DNA from: an uncultured Schlesneria sp. | GTDB taxonomy: Bacteria; Planctomycetota; Planctomycetia; Planctomycetales; Planctomycetaceae | Length of the DNA stretch: 33,680 nucleotides | Direction of reading: 5' to 3' | Assembly (NCBI GenBank): GCA_903834925.1 | Contig: CAILLA010000175.1 | Span: forward strand, 1-33,680 | Part shown: positions 27,161 to 33,680 of the stretch, in pieces | Layout: every line of letters begins with the position of its first letter | Position numbering within the stretch: the stretch's first letter is position 1 | Notes under the pieces: generated by a model | The model's database searches: none | What the model was told of the DNA's origin: nothing | What the model saw: only the letters and a program-made list of their open reading frames with translations | Made by a program: the position numbers and the translations under genes

Positions 27161-29143
27161 ATGCGTTTCACTTATCAGACCGGTGCCCAGCCTCTCGCAG
27201 GCTACACAATCCAGCGCGGTATTCACCGCGGCGGGTTTGGCGAGGTCTATTTTGCTCACAGTGACGCTGGCAAGGAAGTCGCGCTGAAGCTGTTGCATCA
27301 CCAGGATCAGGATGTTGAGATTCGCGGAGTGACTCAGTGTCTGAACCTGAAACATCCGAATCTCGTCAATCTGTTCGATCTGAAGACCGATGCCCAAGGC
27401 GATCACTGGGTCGTGATGGAGTATGTCGCTGGATCGAGCCTCGAAGATGTTCTATCATCGTTTCCGAACGGACTGCCGCTAGATGAAGTTCGGGACTGGT
27501 TGAGTGGTCTGGTTGCAGGAGTCTCTCATCTGCATGACCGGGGTATCGTCCACCGCGACCTGAAGCCAGCAAACGTCTATCGCGAGAACGGCGCGGTAAA
27601 AGTCGGCGATGTTGGCCTGTCAAAACGACTCGACGGTGATCGTCGTGGGCAGCATACGCAAAGCGTTGGAACCGTCTATTACATGGCTCCCGAAGTCGCA
27701 CGCGGGCAATACGGGCCTGAGGTCGATGTCTATTCTCTCGGCGTGATGTTATATGAACTGATCACGGGGAGGCTGCCATTTACCGGCGAAACAACGGCCG
27801 AAATCCTGATGAAGCACCTGACGGCTCAGCCTGATCTGATGCCAATCCCGTCCTCACTTCGTTCGACGATTGCTCGGGCACTCGAAAAAGACCCACGAAA
27901 ACGAACTCCAACTGCCAAAGAACTCGAACGGGATTTCCTTTGGGCCACTCAGGGGCCTGCCGAACCATTGGTCATTCCCGAAACGTCGTTTCTTCCCCAA
28001 ATTCCGACGGGTACACACAAACAATCGAAAGTGGGAAACGCCCCGTGGAAAGGTGTTCCTGCCGGTCGGCCGTTACAGAAACTCTTCTCATCAGATCCAC
28101 AAGCTGATTTTGGGTCGACCGCCAGTAAGTCTGACAAATCCAACATTGTGACCGCGGTGATCATGTTGCTGTTCGGGGTCTCGGGCATCGGCGGATTGTT
28201 CGGTGTCGTCATTGCCGCCTACGCTTTTGTGGTATTGATCAACTATTCCAACAAGTTGTGGTTACTGATTTCCTCACCTTGGCGTTCGTTTGGGACAATC
28301 AATTCGTTACCCCGTTCATTGCCCGCTTTTCAGGACCCGTTTTCGGCACCAGCATCGCCTCGTTGGGAGGATCAAATAAATGTCGAGCGGAGGACGTCCG
28401 CCACCGCGCCACAATCGAAGCCGACATCGGTACCGACTGCGACCCGACGGACGAAATCCTCGATAAAAGCGAGCATCCCCGTGCTCCCTTTCAGACGGCG
28501 GTTGCCTGAACTGGCAAATTCTCTGGGAACGGCATCGATCATCGCGTCAATCTTATCGATAACGATTTACCTGGCCGCTGCCATAGCAATCTCGCTCGGT
28601 TTGTTTCGGTCGGTTCCGTTATTTCCGACTCCGATCCATGCCGCGTTCTTCGCTGCGACTTCGGTCGTTGGTGCCTGGTTGTTGCTGACCATTCATGCGG
28701 GAACTCTTGGAACGTATTGGACGAATCGACAGCGATGGATCGTACGAATGGCCGCCGGTGCTGTGATCGGCTCATTCGCTTATGGTTTGGGAAAATTTCT
28801 AATGGTCGAAATCCCTCTCATTTCGTTTGTCGGCGATCCGCCGTTTACATCGTTGGGAGAGCATCCGCTGGCCGGTCAAAATGGTGATCCAACATGGTTG
28901 GGTTATGGATGGTTCTTCGCGGGATGGCTTTGGATGCGGCGATGGTCCCGCGATCTGGACCCACACCGCCAACAACGCTTTCGAATTGGAAATGTCATCG
29001 GAGCCGTTGCCGCAGCATTCTTTATGTCGATGTTATTCCAATTTCCACAGGCCTATGGAATGGTCTGGGCGGGAACAATTTCAACAGCTGTTCAACTCGC
29101 GTCAAACTGGACACCCTGCCCCCCGATGATTGAGGGGAAATGA
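27161..29143 (+). CDS. Membrane Ser/Thr protein kinase
   Basis: A Hanks-type kinase of 660 residues. The kinase domain covers about 14-265: glycine loop HRGGFGEVY (first loop Gly replaced), Lys43 in VALKLL, catalytic HRDLKPAN (Asp133, Asn138), metal site D150-V-G in place of DFG, GTVYYMAPE, and DVYSLGVMLYELITG. The essential Lys and Asp residues are present, so it should be active. A linker of about 60 residues leads to two helices (about 327-370), a Pro/Ser/Thr-rich stretch, then several further helices to the C-terminus, perhaps six to eight in all. Planctomycetes have many such kinases; the membrane part is probably the sensor. No clear ribosome site precedes the ATG. The next gene starts 3 bases after the stop codon. 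Confidence 0.92.
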   Translation: MRFTYQTGAQPLAGYTIQRGIHRGGFGEVYFAHSDAGKEVALKLLHHQDQDVEIRGVTQCLNLKHPNLVNLFDLKTDAQGDHWVVMEYVAGSSLEDVLSSFPNGLPLDEVRDWLSGLVAGVSHLHDRGIVHRDLKPANVYRENGAVKVGDVGLSKRLDGDRRGQHTQSVGTVYYMAPEVARGQYGPEVDVYSLGVMLYELITGRLPFTGETTAEILMKHLTAQPDLMPIPSSLRSTIARALEKDPRKRTPTAKELERDFLWATQGPAEPLVIPETSFLPQIPTGTHKQSKVGNAPWKGVPAGRPLQKLFSSDPQADFGSTASKSDKSNIVTAVIMLLFGVSGIGGLFGVVIAAYAFVVLINYSNKLWLLISSPWRSFGTINSLPRSLPAFQDPFSAPASPRWEDQINVERRTSATAPQSKPTSVPTATRRTKSSIKASIPVLPFRRRLPELANSLGTASIIASILSITIYLAAAIAISLGLFRSVPLFPTPIHAAFFAATSVVGAWLLLTIHAGTLGTYWTNRQRWIVRMAAGAVIGSFAYGLGKFLMVEIPLISFVGDPPFTSLGEHPLAGQNGDPTWLGYGWFFAGWLWMRRWSRDLDPHRQQRFRIGNVIGAVAAAFFMSMLFQFPQAYGMVWAGTISTAVQLASNWTPCPPMIEGK

Positions 29144-29146
29144 ACG

Positions 29147-30052
29147 ATGAACCGAATTTCTGTTAATCAACTCAGTTGGGCAGTCGTTGTCCCGATCCTG
29201 CTGGCTTTCATCGGATTCGCTGGAATCATGGTGTTCCGAAGGATCGTTCGTCGTTGGCGGGTTCGAGAGAATCCTGGTGCGACAACTCCCGCACGAACCA
29301 CAACGCTACGCGAGGTCGTTCGCAGTTGGGTGGCGCCAACGGGAGTGATGGCGGTTTTTCTCGCTCTCAGCGGCGTATTCAGTCATGAATTTGAGCGATG
29401 GTTTTCGTTGACTCCCATCACGGCGATTTCGGCCCCCGTCCAACACTCAGACTTGCCAACTCAATCTGACAATCTGTCCAACACTTCAATAGCCCATTCC
29501 ACGCTTCCAAAACCAAGTTGGATTGAAGAGAGAGACAAACAAATCAATGACGTTCAGCGAAAAGTCTTGAAGAGCGAACTTTGGGTAACCGAAGCGGAAG
29601 CGCGCTGTGAGCTTGTTCCCATCGCCGCATCACATGTTCGGGCATACTTTGCTGAACGACATCATGGGCTGTTCGATCAACCACGTCATCAATTTTTGAG
29701 CGACGAACGTCTGGCCGATTTCGCCGTGAAGCAGGAATACCTGGAACCTGTCACAAAAACGTCTGGCTCACTGGAGTTACCAATGTTTCAGTTGTGGCAA
29801 CAGATTGAGATTTCGCCTACTGTCCACGACGAGATTTACCCTGCCTGGAAATCCGCTGTTCTTCCCATTCGCGTCATGTTCATCGGCACCATCCTTTCGC
29901 TGATGACTCTTGCCGCCAACGTTACATCGTTGTTCGTGAAATTGAAACGTCTGCCAAATCGCGGCACAGCATATGCGACTTCGATCGCTGGCAGTTCTGC
30001 TGCTGCCTGGATTGTTGGTGATTTACTGTTGGCAATGCGACTGTGCCAATAG
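29147..30052 (+). CDS. Membrane protein coupled to the kinase gene
   Basis: An unrecognised protein of 301 residues. Four hydrophobic helices are visible: about 10-30 (VVVPILLAFIGFAGIMVF), 63-85, 243-268 (VLPIRVMFIGTILSLMTLA) and 275-298. Between helices 2 and 3 lies a soluble region of about 150 residues with a charged helix (IEERDKQINDVQRKVLK) and a domain containing RAYFAERHHGLFDQPRHQF. Its ATG lies 3 bases after the kinase stop codon, so the two are translated from one message and probably work together, either as kinase partner or as substrate. No catalytic motif is seen. The 148 bases that follow before the symporter gene hold nothing clear. Confidence 0.75.
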   Translation: MNRISVNQLSWAVVVPILLAFIGFAGIMVFRRIVRRWRVRENPGATTPARTTTLREVVRSWVAPTGVMAVFLALSGVFSHEFERWFSLTPITAISAPVQHSDLPTQSDNLSNTSIAHSTLPKPSWIEERDKQINDVQRKVLKSELWVTEAEARCELVPIAASHVRAYFAERHHGLFDQPRHQFLSDERLADFAVKQEYLEPVTKTSGSLELPMFQLWQQIEISPTVHDEIYPAWKSAVLPIRVMFIGTILSLMTLAANVTSLFVKLKRLPNRGTAYATSIAGSSAAAWIVGDLLLAMRLCQ

Positions 30053-30200
30053 AGGGAGCGGGCATTCAGATTTCAAAATTGTCCGCGGGGAGACTTTTAA
30101 CGAAAGTTGTCGATCCCTGGGACGCTTTTTGAATTGAACACCCGATCCCGAATGACGAGGCCATCAACACGATTGAGTTTGGGTCACTTATTCAACTGGT

Positions 30201-31484
30201 CTATATCTGATCTGATCGTGTTCGCATCAAAGCATCATTAAGCTCAACTGCCGTGATCTCATTCTCCGACCGGCTGATCACAACCGTCGCGACGCCATTA
30301 CCAATCAAATTCGTGATCGCCCGGCATTCACTCATAAATCGATCAATGCCAACCAGAATGGCGACCGACTGAACAGGGATCGAAGGGACCGCAGAGAGGG
30401 TTGCCGCCAATGTGATGAATCCAGCGCCGGTCACACCTGTCGCCCCCTTTGACGAGACCATGGCGACCAGCAGAAGCCTGATCTGTTGGCCTAAGTCCAA
30501 AGGAGTATCGGTCGCTTGAGCCAGAAATACTGCGGCCATTGTCATGTAGATGTTTGTCCCATCGAGATTAAAGCTGTATCCCGTTGGAACGACAAAACCA
30601 ACCGTTGATTCTGCACAGCCCAATCGCTTCAGCTTTTCGAGCAATCCCGGTAGCGCGGTCTCGGATGAACTGGTCCCTAACACCAGCAGGATTTCTTCCT
30701 TCAGATATCCAATCAAACGGAAGATCGAAAATCCCGCAGTCCAGCAAATCAGACCGAGCACTCCCACCACAAAAACAAATGCCGTTACGTAAAAACCGAT
30801 CATCAGCGAAAAGAGTGGTCCGAGAGCACTGATCCCGTGACTTCCAACTGTATAGGCCATCGCTCCGAGTGCCGCCATCGGCGCAACCTTGACGATCATG
30901 TGCATGATTCCGAAGAAGACCTTTTCACCAATCGCCAAAGCATTGAGGACGGGCTTTCCTGCGTCTCCCATGAACGAAATCGCAAAACCTGTCAGGATCG
31001 AGATCAACAACACCTGCAGAATATCCCCCGTGGCAAACGCGTCGAAATACGACTTGGGGATGATGTTTAAGAAGAAATCGACGGAAGTATGCGACTGACT
31101 CGATGCGGCATATCCCTTGCCAATCGATGGATCGAGCGACATCGGATCAATATGAAATCCGACCCCTGGCTTCCACAGATTGACGACAATTAACCCAATA
31201 ATCAGAGCAAACGTTGACACAATTTCGAAATAAATCAGAGTCTTGATCCCCAACCGCCCCAGCTTTTTGCCGTCACTCATCGAAGCGATCCCGTGAACCA
31301 CGGTGCAAAAAATGATCGGAGCAATGATCATTTTGACAAGTTTCACAAACCCGTCGCCGAGCGGCTTCAGTGACTTCCCGAATTGAGGAAAGCAGTAACC
31401 GATCGCGATCCCGGCCACGACCGCGATCAATACCTGTACGTACAGAATCCGATACCAGGGTTTCCGATCATGAGAACTGTGCAA
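30201..31484 (-). CDS. Dicarboxylate/amino acid:cation symporter (DctA/GltP family)
   Basis: A secondary transporter of 427 residues, almost exactly the length of E. coli DctA. It imports C4-dicarboxylates or glutamate/aspartate with Na+ or H+. The family's core motifs are present: the hairpin-1 serine run LVLGTSSSETALPGLL, VVPTGYSFNLDGTNIYM, the hairpin-2 motif SSKGATGVTGAGFI, and in the last helix VGIDRFMSECRAITNLIGN. The Asp, Arg and Asn of that helix bind substrate in known structures. Sequence alone does not separate dicarboxylate from glutamate transport. The start appears to be TTG at 31484, with CAGGAGCG six bases upstream; no in-frame ATG lies before the first helix. It is divergent from the 6PGDH gene. 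Confidence 0.9.
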   Translation of the reverse strand: MHSSHDRKPWYRILYVQVLIAVVAGIAIGYCFPQFGKSLKPLGDGFVKLVKMIIAPIIFCTVVHGIASMSDGKKLGRLGIKTLIYFEIVSTFALIIGLIVVNLWKPGVGFHIDPMSLDPSIGKGYAASSQSHTSVDFFLNIIPKSYFDAFATGDILQVLLISILTGFAISFMGDAGKPVLNALAIGEKVFFGIMHMIVKVAPMAALGAMAYTVGSHGISALGPLFSLMIGFYVTAFVFVVGVLGLICWTAGFSIFRLIGYLKEEILLVLGTSSSETALPGLLEKLKRLGCAESTVGFVVPTGYSFNLDGTNIYMTMAAVFLAQATDTPLDLGQQIRLLLVAMVSSKGATGVTGAGFITLAATLSAVPSIPVQSVAILVGIDRFMSECRAITNLIGNGVATVVISRSENEITAVELNDALMRTRSDQI

Positions 31485-31835
31485 AGAACGCTCCTGTATA
31501 CATTTAAGGTGATTCGATCAAAGAATCCTCAGGGCTCAGACTTTCCCAGTTCTGGCTCTTAAATGGGAATTACGTTGCCACGGAGACCTTGGCTTGTCCA
31601 GACCATCGGGCAGTAATTCTCTTGTGACTGCGCTTTCTGGACGATAAATCCCTTTCTCTTGAATTCCGTCTCAGAAAATCGGTTTCACAATTGGTCGGCA
31701 ACTGTTCCCCTTGATTTGCTCAGTCTGCCCTGATCCGCATACAATCTCACCTTCCCTCTTGAGGCGGAAATTCGTCCGTTCCGTTTGTCTGGATCGGTTG
31801 ACTCGTTTCACCCCGTCGATTTGGATTTTTTTAGA
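31485..31835. promoter_or_regulatory. Divergent promoter region between the symporter and 6PGDH genes
   Basis: A 351-base gap with no gene. A possible sigma70 promoter for the + strand gene is TTGCTC (31716-31721), an 18-base spacer and TACAAT (31740-31745), about 90 bases before its start codon. The -35 box is weak. Nothing comparable stands out for the minus strand, apart from the strong ribosome site at the symporter start. I see no operator-like palindrome. Confidence 0.35.
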
Positions 31836-33308
31836 ATGTCGAAGCACGATATCGGTCTGATTGGCCTGGCCGTAATGGGTCAGAATCTCGTTCTCAACAT
31901 GGCCAATAACGGCTTCTCGGTTGCCGTCTACAACCGCACGACCGCGACCACCGATGATTTCGTCGGTGGCCTGAAAAACGAACCGGCTGACAAAGTTCAT
32001 GCCGGTACCGCCAGCCGGATCGAAGGCTATCACACACTGGAATCGTTTGTCTCCAGCCTGAAATCGCCACGACGAATGATGATCATGGTCAAGGCGGGGG
32101 GACCGGTTGATGGTGTCATCGAACAGCTGAAGCCATTGTTGTCGCCTGGCGACATCATCATCGACGGTGGAAATTCAGACTTTGTTGATACCAACCGCCG
32201 TGATAAAGATCTCAGAGCTGCGGGTCTACGGTTTATCGGGACCGGCGTTTCGGGTGGTGAAGAAGGAGCCTTGAAAGGCCCCAGCATCATGCCGGGTGGT
32301 CATCATGATGCTTGGCCTTTTGTCAAAGACATCTTCCAGAAAATTTCGGCCAAAGTCGGTCCAAACAACGATATCCCTTGTTGCGACTGGGTCGGCGACG
32401 CCGGCGCTGGCCACTATGTGAAAATGGTTCACAACGGAATCGAATACGGCGATATGCAGTTGATCTGCGAAGCTTACCTGATTCTGAAAAACGCCCTGGG
32501 CCTGACCAATGACGAACTTTACCACGTCTTCAAAACGTGGAACGAAGGGGAACTCGAAAGCTATCTGATCGAGATCACCCGAGATATCTTCACGGTCAAA
32601 GACAAAGAAACAGGTGAGTATCTCGTCGACAAGATTCTCGACACGGCCCAGCAAAAGGGAACAGGGAAGTGGATGAGCCAGCACGCGCTCGATCTCGGCG
32701 TTCCAACGACCCTGATTACCGAAGCGGTTTACGCTCGTTGCCTGTCGGCTCAAAAGGACGCACGCGTCCGAGCCAGTCAAATCCTGCACGGCCCTGCAGA
32801 CGCGAAGTTCACCGGTGACAAGAAGCAGTTCATCGAAGACGTTCGCCAGGCATTGTATGCATCGAAGCTTTGCAGCTACGCCCAAGGCTACGTCCAGTTG
32901 GACGCAGCAGCCAAAGAATTCGGCTGGAAGCTGAACAATGGCAACATCGCGTTACTGTGGCGCGGCGGCTGTATTATCCGTTCGCGATTCCTGGGCGACA
33001 TCAAGGCCGCGTTCGACAAGAATCCAACGCTCGAAAACCTGCTGCTGGACGACTTCTTCAGCAATGCCGTCCAGAAAGCTCAACCAAGCTGGCGACGAGT
33101 CCTCTCAACAGCAGTACAACTGGGATTGCCAACACCCGTCTTCAGCGCAGCCCTCAACTACTTTGACGGATACCGATCAGCCCGACTTCCGGCCAACCTG
33201 TTGCAGGCTCAACGCGATTACTTCGGGGCTCACACCTACGAACGGATCGACAAGCCACGCGGTCAGATGTTCCATACCGAATGGATTCAGGATCGAAAGC
33301 TGAGCTGA
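31836..33308 (+). CDS. gnd: 6-phosphogluconate dehydrogenase, decarboxylating
   Basis: Oxidises 6-phosphogluconate to ribulose 5-phosphate, CO2 and NADPH in the pentose phosphate pathway. It has 490 residues, the length of the long (homodimeric) type. The NADP-binding start is GLIGLAVMGQNLVLNMANNG, followed by YNRT. FIGTGVSGGEEGALKGPSIM and the signature KMVHNGIEYGDMQLICEAY hold the catalytic Lys and substrate-binding residues. The C-terminal LLQAQRDYFGAHTYERID and FHTEW are also typical. I chose the ATG at 31836; the frame is open upstream to 31785 but that stretch looks non-coding. No clear ribosome site precedes it. No other pentose phosphate gene is in view. Confidence 0.96.
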   Translation: MSKHDIGLIGLAVMGQNLVLNMANNGFSVAVYNRTTATTDDFVGGLKNEPADKVHAGTASRIEGYHTLESFVSSLKSPRRMMIMVKAGGPVDGVIEQLKPLLSPGDIIIDGGNSDFVDTNRRDKDLRAAGLRFIGTGVSGGEEGALKGPSIMPGGHHDAWPFVKDIFQKISAKVGPNNDIPCCDWVGDAGAGHYVKMVHNGIEYGDMQLICEAYLILKNALGLTNDELYHVFKTWNEGELESYLIEITRDIFTVKDKETGEYLVDKILDTAQQKGTGKWMSQHALDLGVPTTLITEAVYARCLSAQKDARVRASQILHGPADAKFTGDKKQFIEDVRQALYASKLCSYAQGYVQLDAAAKEFGWKLNNGNIALLWRGGCIIRSRFLGDIKAAFDKNPTLENLLLDDFFSNAVQKAQPSWRRVLSTAVQLGLPTPVFSAALNYFDGYRSARLPANLLQAQRDYFGAHTYERIDKPRGQMFHTEWIQDRKLS

Positions 33309-33396
33309 AACGTGAAACGAAAAATCCCGCGTCGTCGTGGTTCGAACGATGCAGGAAAATAAGCCAAAAGTGCATGATCTGATCGAAACCCCACCC

Positions 33397-33500
33397 CCTC
33401 TACGGGGGTGGTTAGAGGGCCTTTGCACCAGATTTATCCGGTGCTTTTGAAGCAGCATTGAGACTCTAGGGCAAAGGCCCGTTAACCAACCCCGTAGAGG
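33397..33500. repeat. Long imperfect inverted repeat after gnd
   Basis: The 32-base arms at 33397-33428 and 33469-33500 are near-exact inverses (about 28 of 32 match) around a 40-base loop. Key segments are CCTCTACGGGG with CCCCGTAGAGG and GGGCCTTTGC with GCAAAGGCCC. The right arm runs directly into the left end of repeat copy D. It may act as a transcript end for gnd or may be another small mobile repeat. Confidence 0.65.
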
Positions 33501-33680
33501 CAACACCGTGAAGGAATTTTCTTCGAAAAAACTGGGGCTCGAGATCTTGTGCCACTGAATGACCGTCTTCGGTCACTCAGTGTCTTACAATTGCTAGTTT
33601 ACAGGTCGAAGACACTGCGTCGGAGAAGACTCCGATGCAGTGGCACGTCACGTCGGTATCGTTTTGGAAAATCCTTCACG
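33499..33680 (+). repeat. Double-hairpin repeat, copy D (right end at window edge)
   Basis: The left outer repeat GGCAACACCGTGAAGGA is followed by ATTTTCTTCGAAAAAACTGG and the core (33549-33646, 98 bp). The right outer repeat reads to the window edge (GAAAATCCTTCACG). The core differs from copy C at one base, in an outer stem position of hairpin 1, and the right outer flank matches copy C exactly as far as it is visible. This near identity implies recent spread or gene conversion between C and D. The orientation is the same as copy A. Confidence 0.87.

Noticed and set aside
32226-32885. 219-residue minus strand open frame
   Set aside because: It is antisense to gnd, which is certain.

Overview
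The window looks like chromosomal DNA of a planctomycete, most likely of the family Planctomycetaceae. This rests on gene families rather than on a marker gene. It holds a PSCyt1/DUF1549/DUF1553 protein paired with a DUF1501 protein, a second DUF1501 protein followed by a WD40 protein, a DUF1559 pseudopilin ending in the H-X9-DG motif, a PEP-CTERM protein, a redoxin/cytochrome c/copper-monooxygenase-like fusion, a membrane-anchored Ser/Thr kinase and an IS of the ISAs1 family. There are no rRNA or tRNA genes, no CRISPR array and no phage module.

Layout. 1-2185: repeat copies A and B around a PEP-CTERM gene and the broken 5' end of a DUF1080 gene. 2186-3139 (-): Tat-exported amidohydrolase. 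3355-3897 (+): chorismate-lyase-like protein. 3960-5785: a CxxC protein gene split by a complete ISAs1-type element (4495-5749) with 10-bp target duplications. 5971-10930 (+): the DUF1549/DUF1553 and DUF1501 pair. 11025-11222: C-terminal scrap of a nucleotidyltransferase-like gene. 11294-13013 (+): PQQ-type propeller and zinc-ribbon protein. 13248-16277 (+): pseudopilin, lipoprotein and PhoPQ-related hydrolase. 16569-22373 (+): Gfo/Idh/MocA oxidoreductase, asparagine synthetase, DUF1501 and WD40. 22463-23602 (+): cysteine-containing membrane protein. 23723-25660 (-): redoxin/cytochrome/copper fusion. 25935-26741 (+): anchored coiled-coil protein. 26816-27007: repeat copy C. 27161-30052 (+): Ser/Thr kinase and a coupled membrane protein. 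30201-31484 (-): dicarboxylate symporter. 31836-33308 (+): 6-phosphogluconate dehydrogenase. The window ends in repeat copy D.

Most genes are ordinary for the lineage: exported oxidoreductase, hydrolase and propeller proteins plus a little central metabolism. The best candidate for something undescribed is a repeat of about 190 bp present four times. Its conserved 98-99 bp core is two hairpins that are inverted copies of each other. All ten differences between the two hairpins fall at five facing pairs, so base pairing is kept. Outer inverted repeats surround the core. A second clear result is the split gene: the IS insertion can be undone on paper to recover the original N-terminus, and the IS end itself supplies a new in-frame start codon and a possible outward promoter.
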